64,000 nucleotides of DNA from Thalassobacillus devorans MSP14 (GCF_000496835.1 NZ_KI543238.1:338229-402228), one strand, 5' to 3'. Positions 8,950 through 17,582 are shown, numbered from the stretch's first letter. Program-made: numbers and translations. The notes: generated by a model from the letters alone, not told the origin.

Positions 8950-10290
8950 ATGAAAAATCATCATAATTTCACGAATGGAAGTATAGGGAGACAGCTGGTT
9001 GCCTTTTCTGGTCCGATTATGTTGACCAATCTGCTGCAGGTATCCTATCAATTCATCGATAGCATGTGGGTCGGAAACCTTCTTGGCGGAAATGCATTGG
9101 GCGCCGTTGCTGTTGCAAGTACCGTGATATTTACCATGCTTTCATTCATCATAGGCCTTAATAATGCGACGCTGACGGTTTTATCCCAACAAAAGGGGAA
9201 GGATGACACGGAGGGGCTGAAGCAATATTTAAATGCTTTTGTAGTAGTTTTATTATTCATATCCACTGCCCTTGGTCTGCTTGGATTTATCCTGGCTGAA
9301 CGTATCTTGTTGCTGCTTGGAACTCCCGATGCAATGATCCCTGGAGCAAAAGCTTACTTGCAGATCAATTCGATCGGCATTTTTTTCTTAATGGGGTATA
9401 ACTTCATAGGGACAGTCATGCGAGCAATAGGGGACAGCAAGACCCCGCTGAGGTTTGTCATGGTGGCCGTTCTATTGAACGCTGTTCTTGACCCCATATT
9501 CATTTCCGTTTTCAACCTTGGTATTGACGGAGCGGCCTATGCTACTGTTGTTTCACAGGGAATATCTTTCTTATATGGCGTTTACATTGTTCTGAAACAG
9601 CAATTGGCTCCATTCACTGTTCCAACTATTCCAAATAAACAGGAGGTATCTGTAATCCTGCAATTAGGGATTCCTTCCGGTCTTCAAATGGCGGTTATAT
9701 CAGCAGGGGTGGCTGCCATCATGAGTGTGGTTACAGCATTTGGGGAGGATATAGTAGCAGGTTTCAGTGCAGCTCAGCGTTTGGATAGTGTATTAATGTT
9801 GCCGCCAATGGCTTTGGCCACAGCTGTAAACAGTATGGCCGGACAGAATATTGGGGTGCAGAATTGGGATAGGGTACATAAAATAGCCCGCTATGGATTG
9901 TTATACACGTTGATAATTATGATAATTGTGGCTCTGGCATTAGTGTTGTTCGGAGAATATGGAATCAGATTATTCGTACAGGAAGAAGATTCTGTGGCGT
10001 TCGGCGGTAAATACCTCCGTATCGTAGCGTTCTTTTATCCGTTCCTCGGAATAAATTTTATTTTGAATGGAATCGTCCGGGCATCAGGTGCGATGTACCA
10101 GGTACTGGTGCTTAATATCATTTCATTCTGGGTTCTTCGTTACCCGTTGACCGCCCTATTTTCAAAGTTGTTTGGAGAGTCGGGAATTGCGCTGGGTATG
10201 GGGGTAAGCTTTATCGTCAGCAGTGTGGTGGCCATTCTTTATTATATTTACGGAAAATGGAGCAGTAAGCAGTTATTTGAGCAAGGATGA
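8950..10290 (+). CDS. MATE family efflux transporter
   Basis: Encodes 446 residues with about twelve hydrophobic segments in two related halves. Family hallmarks are LVAFSGPIMLTNLLQVSYQFIDSMWVG near the N-terminus, GLNNATLTVLSQ, the mid-protein FMGYNFIGTVMRAIGDSKTP and, in the second half, GIPSGLQMAVISAG and AMAGQN-type NSMAGQNIG. MATE proteins export cationic drugs or metabolites using Na+ or H+; a Na+-coupled mode would suit a halophile but cannot be read from sequence. Start ATG follows GAAAGGAAG. It is monocistronic, with its own terminator overlapping the stop codon. Confidence 0.92.
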   Translation: MKNHHNFTNGSIGRQLVAFSGPIMLTNLLQVSYQFIDSMWVGNLLGGNALGAVAVASTVIFTMLSFIIGLNNATLTVLSQQKGKDDTEGLKQYLNAFVVVLLFISTALGLLGFILAERILLLLGTPDAMIPGAKAYLQINSIGIFFLMGYNFIGTVMRAIGDSKTPLRFVMVAVLLNAVLDPIFISVFNLGIDGAAYATVVSQGISFLYGVYIVLKQQLAPFTVPTIPNKQEVSVILQLGIPSGLQMAVISAGVAAIMSVVTAFGEDIVAGFSAAQRLDSVLMLPPMALATAVNSMAGQNIGVQNWDRVHKIARYGLLYTLIIMIIVALALVLFGEYGIRLFVQEEDSVAFGGKYLRIVAFFYPFLGINFILNGIVRASGAMYQVLVLNIISFWVLRYPLTALFSKLFGESGIALGMGVSFIVSSVVAILYYIYGKWSSKQLFEQG

Positions 10291-10324
10291 ATTCTCTCGA
10301 AGAGGGGGATTCATCTTTTTTTTT
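10286..10324 (+). terminator. Terminator of the MATE gene
   Basis: GATGAAT / ATTCATC with a purine-rich loop is followed by nine T. The upstream arm includes the stop codon of the MATE gene. Confidence 0.85.
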
Positions 10325-10427
10325 AAAAGGTATTCTGGGGTGAATCCATCCTTCCTTTTCTGTTACTCTGTAAAAAGTTATGAAGTTATATTAAAATGAG
10401 GTCAGCAAATGAGAGGACGTGTTAGCT

Positions 10428-11165
10428 ATGGATATAAAATTAATCGCACTAGATATGGATGGAACCCTGGTTAATGATGAAGGGCACGTATCAAAGGAGA
10501 ATGAAAAAGCTATTCAGCGCGCTAAGGAACAAGGCATTCATGTTGTATTAAGCACTGGCCGGTCACTTCCGAACTGTCGCAGTATTGCTGAAGAACTTGG
10601 CCGCTCTTCCTATATTGTCACAGTTAATGGCGGGGAGATTTATGACCATAATTTTGACTTGGTTGATCGTCAGCCCCTCGATGCCAGCCTGGTTAAGCGG
10701 CTTTGGGAGTTAAAAGAGCAGCACGACACTATTTTCTGGTCGACCACCTCTGAAGGGATGTTCAATTCAGGACAGCCGTTCGATAGAGATATTGAAACAT
10801 ATGAATGGTTGAAGTTCGGTTTTGATATCGAAGACGATGAAGTGCGGCAGGTGATTTTTGATGAATTGATAAAGAATGAAGCATTGGAAGTAACCAACTC
10901 CAGCTTGACGAATATCGAGGTTAATGCTTCTGGTGTCAACAAAGCTGCTGCATTGAGGAAGGTCAGTAAATGGCTTGATCTGTCCATGCACGAGATGATG
11001 GCGGTGGGTGACAGTTTAAATGATATCGCAATGATCCGCGAGGCGGGCTTCGGTGTAGCGATGGGAAACGCTCAGGACATCGTCAAAGAAGAGGCGGATT
11101 GGGTGACATTGGCGAATACCGAGCATGGGGTCGCCCATGCAATTGAGCGAATTTTGAACGATTGA
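10428..11165 (+). CDS. HAD-superfamily (Cof type, IIB) phosphatase
   Basis: Encodes 245 residues. The four HAD motifs are visible: DMDGTLV near residue 9 with the nucleophile Asp, STGR (about 43), NKAAALRKV with the conserved Lys (about 170) and GDSLNDIAMI (about 195). The C2 cap between them places it with the Cof/YwpJ group of cytoplasmic sugar-phosphate or cofactor phosphatases; its substrate is unknown. ATG 10428 is preferred, since an in-frame GTG at 10419 lies only two bases from the GAGAGG ribosome binding site. It lies 70 bases upstream of the usp gene, which has its own promoter. Confidence 0.88.
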   Translation: MDIKLIALDMDGTLVNDEGHVSKENEKAIQRAKEQGIHVVLSTGRSLPNCRSIAEELGRSSYIVTVNGGEIYDHNFDLVDRQPLDASLVKRLWELKEQHDTIFWSTTSEGMFNSGQPFDRDIETYEWLKFGFDIEDDEVRQVIFDELIKNEALEVTNSSLTNIEVNASGVNKAAALRKVSKWLDLSMHEMMAVGDSLNDIAMIREAGFGVAMGNAQDIVKEEADWVTLANTEHGVAHAIERILND

Positions 11166-11183
11166 CCAGAAAGCACGTTCATC

Positions 11184-11219
11184 CCTGGGAATGTGATATA
11201 ATAAAAGTAGATTCCCAGG
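11184..11219 (+). promoter_or_regulatory. usp promoter inside a 9-base inverted repeat
   Basis: A -10 TATAAT at 11197-11202 lies within the spacer of a perfect inverted repeat CCTGGGAAT (11184-11192) / ATTCCCAGG (11211-11219). No good -35 is visible, which would fit activator dependence. The repeat could be a repressor or activator site or a 5' hairpin. Confidence 0.5.
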
Positions 11220-11235
11220 AAAGGGAGGGGTAAAA

Positions 11236-11661
11236 ATGGTCAAGAAATACGTCGTTCCGGTAGATGGTTCCGAGCATTCTCTGCGTGCCCTTGATTATGC
11301 AGCTAAACTCGCCCGACAGAATGGTAATCGAATCCTACTCGTCAATGTACAACCGCTATTCGACACATATAACACCCATCGAGTGTTTACAAATGAAGAA
11401 ATTGAAGCTCAGCAGGAAAAAGCTGCTAATGAAGCTATTGCTTTGGCGGATGACCATCTGAAAAGCGTTTCTGTCTCCGTAGAAACGAGAAAGATGGTCG
11501 GGAAAATAGCTCCAGCTATATGTGAAGCAGCGGATGAGGAAGAGGTCGAAGGAATCATCATGGGATCACGAGGAAGAGGCGCGTTGAGAGGTGCAATCCT
11601 GGGCAGTATCAGCTACAGCGTGCTCCATTCAGCAAAAGTTCCGGTAACTATAGTGCCATAA
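11236..11661 (+). CDS. Universal stress protein (UspA family)
   Basis: Encodes 141 residues, a single Usp domain. VPVDGSEHSLRALDYAAKLA lies at the N-terminus, and the ATP-binding signature GSRGRGALRGAILGS plus VPVTIVP lies at the C-terminus, so it belongs to the nucleotide-binding class. These cytoplasmic proteins accumulate under starvation and stress; the precise role is unknown. The start has a strong AAAGGGAGGGG ribosome binding site. Its promoter is embedded in an inverted repeat and a terminator follows, so it is monocistronic. Confidence 0.93.
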   Translation: MVKKYVVPVDGSEHSLRALDYAAKLARQNGNRILLVNVQPLFDTYNTHRVFTNEEIEAQQEKAANEAIALADDHLKSVSVSVETRKMVGKIAPAICEAADEEEVEGIIMGSRGRGALRGAILGSISYSVLHSAKVPVTIVP

Positions 11662-11680
11662 TTTAAAATATAGAAGCTTA

Positions 11681-11710
11681 AGCCAGCCCTCTTTTGGGTT
11701 GGCTTTTTTT
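11681..11710. terminator. Terminator after usp
   Basis: The inverted repeat AGCCAGCCC / GGGTTGGCT is followed by seven T. The convergent DinB-like gene ends ten bases further on and may share it. Confidence 0.88.
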
Positions 11711-11719
11711 GTGGTGCGC

Positions 11720-12211
11720 CTATAGAACGTTTTTCACTTCTTTCATTTGTTGGAGATGACGGAGCTCATGATAGCCGATGAACTCGACCCATTGCTCCAA
11801 ATTCATTTTTCCAAAACCAGGGTGCGGGAGGGCTCTTTTTCGAAGTTGTTCCTGGTCATAGTTTCGGATGAGAAATAATAACGAATCTCTTGTTTTGGCA
11901 AGGCTGTCGGTGGCTTCTTCGATAGATTCGAACTGGCCTTTCGGGCGCAGGAACTCTGGGGCATCCACTTTATGAGAGCGATCTACAGTACGTTCAACCG
12001 GCTTTTCCCTGACTTCTTGAATTTCTTCTTTTGCTAACGCTTCTTTTAATTGCTGCGTGACCCAACCTTCTATCAAGTACAAATGTTCAAGTGTTTCGAG
12101 AATCGACCATGTATTTTCATCAGGTTTTGTACGTGCATCTTCATCGTTCAAACCATTAACAAAGTCCAGGACTTGCTGGCGCTTCTCTTCTATTTGATAC
12201 AATGGATTCAC
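11720..12211 (-). CDS. DinB-superfamily putative metal-dependent hydrolase
   Basis: Encodes 163 residues in a four-helix DinB/YfiT-like fold. The histidines expected to hold a metal are in SILETLEHLYLIEGW (about residue 45) and in GYHELRHLQQM near the C-terminus. Members of this family include thiol (bacillithiol) S-transferases and hydrolases, but the substrate here is unknown. The start ATG at 12211 is preceded by a weak AAACGGAAGG-like site. It is transcribed away from the C45 peptidase gene, with a 118-base shared upstream region. Confidence 0.8.
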   Translation of the reverse strand: MNPLYQIEEKRQQVLDFVNGLNDEDARTKPDENTWSILETLEHLYLIEGWVTQQLKEALAKEEIQEVREKPVERTVDRSHKVDAPEFLRPKGQFESIEEATDSLAKTRDSLLFLIRNYDQEQLRKRALPHPGFGKMNLEQWVEFIGYHELRHLQQMKEVKNVL

Positions 12212-12329
12212 CCTTCCGTTTAAATTGAATTACTTCTTCCATCTTAAAATAATTCCATTCATTTGAAAAACGATGACGATTACAGGTAGGATTATGACAT
12301 TGCATACTTTGACAAAAAGAGGGATCATT

Positions 12330-13388
12330 TTGAAGAAAATACATAGTGACATACTACAATTCAGAGGCACACATTATGATTTTGGCTATAAGCAGGGAGA
12401 GTTATTACGGGATTCGTTGACGGTGAAAAATCGTGAAAAGCAATGGAAGGTGCGGATCCCGCGTTTCACGGTCGAAGAAGCAGAAGTAAAAGCGGCCATT
12501 ACAAAATTCGCTCCAGGAGTCTGGGCTGAGCTGGAAGGGCTGCGGGATTCACTTGATTGGCCGATGGAGCGGGTCATGAAGGAATTTGGCGGCTATCGCG
12601 TTAATTATCAAAAGTCTGGTTGTTCAATTTTGACGGGCGATAATTACTTTGTTCGTAATTATGATTATCAGCCGAAAACGTATGAGGGCCGGTATGTATT
12701 TTTTCAGCCGACGGATCAGGGTTACGCAATTGCCGGTCCATCTCAGCGGATTACAGGACGTATGGACGGAATGAATGAAAAAGGACTTGTGATGGGATAC
12801 AATTTCATGCATCGCAAAAAGCCGGGCTTAGGTTTCATATGCTGCATGATTGGCCGCCTCGTGTTGGAGAGTTGTGCTGATGTGGCAGAAGCGATAGCGA
12901 TGTTGAAGGAAATCCCTCATCGTCACTCATTCAGCTATATTGTTTATGACCGAAGCGGAGAGGCATACGTTATCGAGGCATCTCCCCGTGGAGTAGAGGT
13001 TCGTAAATCAGCGATGTGTACGAATCATTTTGAGATTATGAAGCATGAAAATCGAAACCACCTTGCCGACTCTTATAAGCGGATGGCTGCAATGGAACAG
13101 GGTGGGACAAAAGAAGCTTATGATGCTTTCCGGTTGATGAATGATACCGATAAAGGTGTTTTTTCAAAGAAATATAAAAGCTGGGCTGGTACCATCCATA
13201 CGTCTGCTTACTTTCCTCACGATAGGATAGCCTGGTTTGCATTGGGCGGAGACCAGGAGCCGGTCGAATTGGATTTCGATAAATGGCTGACAGGCGAAGA
13301 CATACCACTGGATCAATTAAAAGGAGAGGTCGATACAGACATTCCCTTTGTCCATAGTGAGGAAGGGGCACACTTCAGTTCTAAATAG
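12330..13388 (+). CDS. C45-family Ntn-hydrolase (acyltransferase/amidase-like)
   Basis: Encodes 352 residues from a TTG at 12330 with AGAGGG six bases upstream; earlier in-frame ATGs lack a ribosome binding site. The putative autocatalytic nucleophile is Cys98 in KSGCSIL, followed by the family stretch FVRNYDYQP and GRMDGMNEKGLVMGYN. The family includes isopenicillin N acyltransferase-like enzymes and linear-amide hydrolases. They cleave themselves before the Cys to expose it. No signal peptide is seen, so it acts in the cytoplasm. The substrate is unknown. Confidence 0.83.
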   Translation: MKKIHSDILQFRGTHYDFGYKQGELLRDSLTVKNREKQWKVRIPRFTVEEAEVKAAITKFAPGVWAELEGLRDSLDWPMERVMKEFGGYRVNYQKSGCSILTGDNYFVRNYDYQPKTYEGRYVFFQPTDQGYAIAGPSQRITGRMDGMNEKGLVMGYNFMHRKKPGLGFICCMIGRLVLESCADVAEAIAMLKEIPHRHSFSYIVYDRSGEAYVIEASPRGVEVRKSAMCTNHFEIMKHENRNHLADSYKRMAAMEQGGTKEAYDAFRLMNDTDKGVFSKKYKSWAGTIHTSAYFPHDRIAWFALGGDQEPVELDFDKWLTGEDIPLDQLKGEVDTDIPFVHSEEGAHFSSK

Positions 13389-13410
13389 AATAGATTAGTT
13401 CGAAATGGAG

Positions 13411-13444
13411 GACGATAAGTGTAACTGCTTATCGTCTTCTTTTT
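13411..13444 (+). terminator. Terminator after the C45 hydrolase gene
   Basis: GACGATAAG / CTTATCGTC with an eight-base loop is followed by TTCTTTTT. Confidence 0.87.
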
Positions 13445-13533
13445 GTAATAAAAAGTGTTTACATAATTATATGGTACGATAGAAGGCAGGTAAGACTAAC
13501 CGAGAAATTCAACGGACATGGGAAGTGAAGCAT

Positions 13534-14841
13534 ATGGGTACAGATAAACTATACGATTTAGTCGGAGTCGGCGTAGGACCGTTCAACTTGAGCCTTGCCG
13601 CATTGCTGGATGATCAGCCCGATGTGGATGCACTTTTTTTCGAGCAGAAAGAGAAGTTCGAGTGGCATCCAGGTATGTTGATTGAAGGAACGAAACTCCA
13701 GGTTCCATTCCTGGCTGATTTAGTTACGATGGCCGACCCACGCAGCAAGTATACTTTTTTGAACTATATCAATGAACATGACCGTATGTATCAATTTTAT
13801 TTTTTACAGCGCCTTGATATTCCGCGCCGGGAATATAATGATTATTGCCAGTGGGTAGCTAAACAGCTGGAAAGCTGCCAGTTTGGACACAGGGTAACGA
13901 ATCTTCGGCATGTAAAAGATAATGAAAGCTATTTCGAAGTGGAAGTCCTGAATTTGGGCACGAATGAAAAAGGTGCTTTCCGCACTAAAAATCTGGTGTT
14001 AGGAACGGGAAGTGTGCCTGCAGTACCACCCTCCTTCCAAGGACTTCCTGAGGAAGATGTTTTTCATACAGCAGAATTCTTACACCATCAGGACCGTTGT
14101 AAAAAAGCGAAGTCGATTACTGTCATTGGTTCCGGCCAAAGTGCTGCTGAGGCATTCCGTGAATTATTAAAAGAACAAAAGGAATACGGCTACAGACTCG
14201 ACTGGATCACACGGTCGCCTGGCTTCGATTCGATGGAAGAGTCGAAACTGAGTCTCGAGCATTTTTCTCCGGACTACGTCAATTATTTTTACCAGCTGCC
14301 ACAGGAGAAGAAGGATGAAATTTTTCCTACGCAGGGACTTTATTATAAGGGAATAAGCAATCACACGGTGACGGACATCTATAATCTGTTGTATGAACAT
14401 TCCGTCGGCCAGGAAGAATTGGATGTCGGGCTTCAAGTACTGTCAGAAGTGGAGAATATCGAGGCAGATGTAAATGGGAATGGATATCGCATCAATTGTA
14501 AGCACATAGAAACCGAAGAAATATTCACTCATAACAGTGAAGTGGTCATCACAGCCACAGGCTACAAACCGCTTGTCCCTGAATTCATTGATAGTCTTAA
14601 ATCAATCATCGAATGGGACGAGAAGGGACGCTATAAGGTGGCAGGGGATTACCGTTTACAAACGACAGATGCAGGGAACGAAATTTATGTACACAGCGGG
14701 ATTTCTCATACCCATGGTGTCGGGTCTACCAATCTTGGTCTGGCGATTCATCGAAATAAAGTGATTATCAATCATTTACTCGACAGCGAAATATATAAGC
14801 TCCCGAAGAAAAACGTTTTTCAAAATTTCAGCGCACAATAA
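13534..14841 (+). CDS. Lysine/ornithine N-monooxygenase (siderophore hydroxylase, IucD/SidA family)
   Basis: Encodes 435 residues. The N-terminal FAD motif is GVGVGPFNLSLAALL and the NADPH motif is VIGSGQSAAEAF (about residue 195). Further family signatures are LQVPFLADLVTMADPRSKYTF and the C-terminal ATGYKP. Enzymes of this class hydroxylate the side-chain amine of lysine or ornithine as the first step of hydroxamate siderophores. ATG 13534 is used; GTG 13525 is an alternative. No siderophore synthetase, transporter or Fur box is visible nearby, so the enzyme must work with genes elsewhere or in another pathway. Confidence 0.9.
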   Translation: MGTDKLYDLVGVGVGPFNLSLAALLDDQPDVDALFFEQKEKFEWHPGMLIEGTKLQVPFLADLVTMADPRSKYTFLNYINEHDRMYQFYFLQRLDIPRREYNDYCQWVAKQLESCQFGHRVTNLRHVKDNESYFEVEVLNLGTNEKGAFRTKNLVLGTGSVPAVPPSFQGLPEEDVFHTAEFLHHQDRCKKAKSITVIGSGQSAAEAFRELLKEQKEYGYRLDWITRSPGFDSMEESKLSLEHFSPDYVNYFYQLPQEKKDEIFPTQGLYYKGISNHTVTDIYNLLYEHSVGQEELDVGLQVLSEVENIEADVNGNGYRINCKHIETEEIFTHNSEVVITATGYKPLVPEFIDSLKSIIEWDEKGRYKVAGDYRLQTTDAGNEIYVHSGISHTHGVGSTNLGLAIHRNKVIINHLLDSEIYKLPKKNVFQNFSAQ

Positions 14842-14843
14842 GA

Positions 14844-14880
14844 AACGGCCAGCTCTTTGTCATCAGAAGAGCTGGCCGTT
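14844..14880. terminator. Terminator after the N-monooxygenase gene
   Basis: A perfect 14-base stem AACGGCCAGCTCTT / AAGAGCTGGCCGTT lies just after the stop codon. The T run is weak (TTATTATA). Confidence 0.75.
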
Positions 14881-14911
14881 ATTATACCGAGTATTTATAA
14901 AAGCGGAAAAA

Positions 14912-14946
14912 GAGAGCCAACTCCTGTGTTTTTTATGCCGGCTCTC
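14912..14946 (-). terminator. Terminator of nhaC
   Basis: GAGAGCC / GGCTCTC with a 21-base loop is followed on the minus strand by TTTTTCC. Confidence 0.75.
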
Positions 14947-14962
14947 AGAAACATACGGTTGT

Positions 14963-16372
14963 TTACATGAAAAAGGACAAGGCAAAGTATATGACAGCAG
15001 CAACTCCGGCGGCAATCAGTGCGGGTTTGAGCTTGAATTTCGCGTATTTCACAGGATTTAATTTCAATATTCCAGCTGTAGTGTTTGTGTCGTCGCTTAA
15101 AGGAGAAGCAAACGCCCCGAATGTGCCGCTTGCGAATACAGCTCCGATAACAATGGGCAAAGAGCTGCCCGCAGTGACGGCAATAGACAATCCGACTGGC
15201 ATAAGTATCCCCCATGTTCCCCATGAAGAACCGATGAAATAAGACAACCCGCAGCCCACTACAAATAATACAACAGCAACGAAACCGGGGGGAATCCATG
15301 CAAACGATGAAGAAACCGTATCTGCAAATTTCAATTCCTCCGATCCTTTACTCAGTCCCCATACCATGGCAAGCAGGACGATGACCCCCATCATTTCGTT
15401 TCCTTCGTTGATCAGCGTGTTCATCATCTGTCTTAAGGGCTGGTTGACAATCCTTAGATAAATCATCAGAAATAAAATAGTTAATACTACCGCCAATACC
15501 ATCGCATCCAGTACATTGGCATTGATCAACGCCTGAAGGCCTTCTTTATCTTTTTTCAACCCCAACACATACATGAGTAAGAAAGTCAGGATGATGACGC
15601 TGAAAAGAGGCAAAATCAGTGTCCATGGCCGGGATGGCAGGTCTTTAGCAACAGCAGGGTGGCAGTCTTCCCATTGATCATCCTCATCAGCGGTTTTGTT
15701 TGTACCATCTTCCGCGTCGGTTGCTGATTTTTTATTACGATGAAAAAAACTCAGATAAAAGCCGATTCCAAGCATAGCGAAAGCAAAGAAGTTAAAAGGG
15801 ATGCTTTGTAAATAAAGCATATAGGGATCTCCTTTTGTACCTGCCTGATGCAGTGACATTTCAATGACCGAGCTCATATAGCCTACAAAAGCAGTAGCGA
15901 CAGGAATCAGGACTACAAGAGGAGAAGCAGTTGTCTCAATGACGAAACCCAGCTCCTGCTTGGTCATCGGAAGTTTTTTTCTCATCGCTTTCATGACGGG
16001 GGCTATCGTTACGATACGGAAGCTGGGCGCACTGAAAGTTCCAAGAGATGAAAGCCATGTGAGCATGAATGCTCCACGTTTGGTATTGACTTTTTCAGTT
16101 GCTGATCGGACGAAGCCTTTAATTCCTCCAGCGAATTTGATTAACCCGATCAACGATGAGAAAGCATATAGAAAGATGATGATTTTTAAATTGTTTTCAT
16201 CCTGTAAGCCTTGGATAATAAATCCCAGTGAAGTGGTCATTCCCCCGAGCCAGTCGGGTTCTGCCAGGTAACCCGCAACCACAACAGCCAACAAGAGACT
16301 TGGTACTACTTGTTTGGTCCAGATAGCAGCAATGACAACAGCAATAAATGGTATGACGGACAGCCAACCCAT
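14963..16372 (-). CDS. nhaC: NhaC-family Na+/H+ antiporter
   Basis: Encodes 469 residues with about eleven hydrophobic segments, typical of the NhaC ion-transporter superfamily that exchanges cytoplasmic Na+ for external H+. Conserved stretches include SSLGTFSAPSFRIVTIAPVMK, FVIETTASPLVVLIPVATAF, IGSSWGTWGILMPVGLSIA and FGAFASPLSDDTNTTAGI. A hydrophilic, acidic loop (about residues 220-250) separates the halves. The start at 16372 (MGWLSVIPF) follows AAAGAGGTG. The transporter fits the saline lifestyle implied by ectABC. It is divergent from the S-box/msrA unit, and I see no riboswitch on its own leader. Confidence 0.9.
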   Translation of the reverse strand: MGWLSVIPFIAVVIAAIWTKQVVPSLLLAVVVAGYLAEPDWLGGMTTSLGFIIQGLQDENNLKIIIFLYAFSSLIGLIKFAGGIKGFVRSATEKVNTKRGAFMLTWLSSLGTFSAPSFRIVTIAPVMKAMRKKLPMTKQELGFVIETTASPLVVLIPVATAFVGYMSSVIEMSLHQAGTKGDPYMLYLQSIPFNFFAFAMLGIGFYLSFFHRNKKSATDAEDGTNKTADEDDQWEDCHPAVAKDLPSRPWTLILPLFSVIILTFLLMYVLGLKKDKEGLQALINANVLDAMVLAVVLTILFLMIYLRIVNQPLRQMMNTLINEGNEMMGVIVLLAMVWGLSKGSEELKFADTVSSSFAWIPPGFVAVVLFVVGCGLSYFIGSSWGTWGILMPVGLSIAVTAGSSLPIVIGAVFASGTFGAFASPLSDDTNTTAGILKLNPVKYAKFKLKPALIAAGVAAVIYFALSFFM

Positions 16373-16517
16373 ATGTACACCTCTTTCCCTGAACATGCTC
16401 CATATAGGTTGTGAAAAATGAAAGGAAAGTATTCGAAAAAAATGGTTTTATCTCTTTACTTCGGCATAGAATCTATTGTAAGATAAGAATTACAAATTTA
16501 AATACTATCGTTAACTT

Positions 16518-16684
16518 CTTATCCAGAGAGGCGGAGGGACTGGCCCTTTGATGCCCGGCAACCATCGGATTATAGTATGACCCGAACGGTGCCAATTCCT
16601 GCAGGATGAATGATCCTGAAAGATGAGAGGACGTATGCATAAACGTACGGATCCCTTTCTTTTGGATAAGAAAGGGATTTTTTT
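16518..16684 (+). ncRNA. SAM-I riboswitch (S-box leader) with terminator
   Basis: The core begins CTTATCCAGAGAGGCGGAGGG and continues with ACTGGCCC, GATGCCCGGCAACC, GGTGCCAATTCCTGCA and GATGAGAGGA, which are the conserved S-box elements. A terminator ATCCCTTTCTT / AAGAAAGGGAT plus a T run follows at 16651-16684. High S-adenosylmethionine should end transcription here. The next plus-strand gene is msrA, 150 bases on, with a repeat element between. The 145 bases before the core hold only a possible TTTACT/TAAGAT promoter. Confidence 0.93.
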
Positions 16685-16702
16685 GTACTTTAATTTTGTT
16701 AA

Positions 16703-16775
16703 AAGATTAGAGTATAAGGAACACTTAGGCTTTCGCTATAAAACTTAGCGAGAAGCCAGGTGTTTCTGAACGTAC
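16703..16775 (+). repeat. Intergenic repeat, family C copy 1
   Basis: The sequence from GATTAGAGTATAAG through GGCTTTCGCTATAA to AGAAGCCAGG and GTTTCT also occurs at 37123-37187 and, reversed, at 17499-17566. It lies between the S-box terminator and msrA. Its stem (CTTAGCG/CGC-type arms) could form RNA structure. Confidence 0.65.
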
Positions 16776-16833
16776 AAAGGCTCGTCAATCTCTTGCGAAA
16801 GAAGTTACGTGAGTGGAAAGGAAGCGATGAGTG

Positions 16834-17307
16834 ATGGCAACAGCAGTATTTGCAGCAGGATGTTTTTGGGGAGTAGAGGCATGGTTTGAAAGAATAAATG
16901 GAGTAGAACAGACAAGAGTAGGTTACAGTGGAGGCAATGTCGAAAAACCTTCGTATGAATTAGTGAAGACAGGCACAACCGGTCATGCGGAATCAGTGAA
17001 GGTAGAGTTTGACTCTGAAAAAATCTCTTATGGGGAACTGGTGGATGCTTTTTTTGAATGCCACAATCCGACAACACGTAATCGTCAGGGAGAAGATGTC
17101 GGTTCTCAATACCGTTCCATCATTTTTTACACGAATGAGACCCAACGGAAGGCAGCTGAACAAAAGCTGACCGAATGGAACCAAAAAGGCGTTTTTCAAA
17201 CGGAAATTGTTACAGAGATTGAAGAAGCTGGACCTTTTTATGATGCAGAAGAGTACCATCAAAAATACTTACAAAAGAATGGAACTGCTTCTTGTGGAAT
17301 CGTGTGA
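16834..17307 (+). CDS. msrA: Peptide methionine-(S)-S-oxide reductase
   Basis: Encodes 157 residues. The catalytic GCFWG motif has its Cys at residue 10, followed by GVEQTRVGYSGG, HAESVKVEFD and DVGSQYRSIIFY. It reduces methionine-S-sulfoxide in proteins and free methionine with thioredoxin as donor. A second Cys near the C-terminus (TASCGIV) can serve as resolving Cys. No MsrB domain is fused and no msrB follows. GTG 16831 is an alternative start; GGAAG lies upstream of both. The S-box leader upstream suggests control by methionine status. Confidence 0.95.
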   Translation: MATAVFAAGCFWGVEAWFERINGVEQTRVGYSGGNVEKPSYELVKTGTTGHAESVKVEFDSEKISYGELVDAFFECHNPTTRNRQGEDVGSQYRSIIFYTNETQRKAAEQKLTEWNQKGVFQTEIVTEIEEAGPFYDAEEYHQKYLQKNGTASCGIV

Positions 17308-17330
17308 GTCAATCACACGATTTTTTTTTG
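17298..17330 (+). terminator. Terminator of msrA
   Basis: AATCGTGTGA / TCACACGATT with a five-base loop and nine T overlaps the stop codon. Confidence 0.9.
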
Positions 17331-17373
17331 CAAGCTAGGAAATTATAAAATGTTCTCTATGTGAATAACTTTA

Positions 17374-17466
17374 GGCGGTGGGTGTCATCCAGCTCCGACG
17401 CACGGGACGTGCTAGTGCCGGTGACGCCACAGGACGTGGCGTTTTCACCGGCCAGCGCCTACCCCC
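17374..17466. repeat. GC-rich palindromic repeat
   Basis: This element stands out by its high GC content. It runs AGGCGGTGGGTGTCATCC ... CAGCGCCTACCCCC and contains a strong inner hairpin CCGGTGACGCCAC / GTGGCGttttCACCGG. No coding potential is seen. It is the first part of a repeat patch filling the 530-base gap 17308-17839. Confidence 0.65.
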
Positions 17467-17498
17467 TCGAGGTCTTAAGTCAATCCTTTCTGTGATTA

Positions 17499-17566
17499 GA
17501 AAAACTTGGCTTATCGCCAAGGGTGTATGGCGAAAGTCTTAGTTTTACTTATACTTTAAACCTTTA
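17499..17566 (-). repeat. Intergenic repeat, family C copy 2
   Basis: The reverse complement of the 16703 and 37123 elements: TTAGAAAAACTTGGCTTATC, GGCGAAAGTCTTAG and CTTATACTTTAAACC are recognisable. Confidence 0.65.
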
Positions 17567-17582
17567 TTAAACTTGATTTGAC

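Noticed and set aside
14963-16517. Riboswitch control of nhaC by the S-box
   Set aside because: The S-box lies on the plus strand and faces msrA; nhaC is transcribed in the opposite direction.
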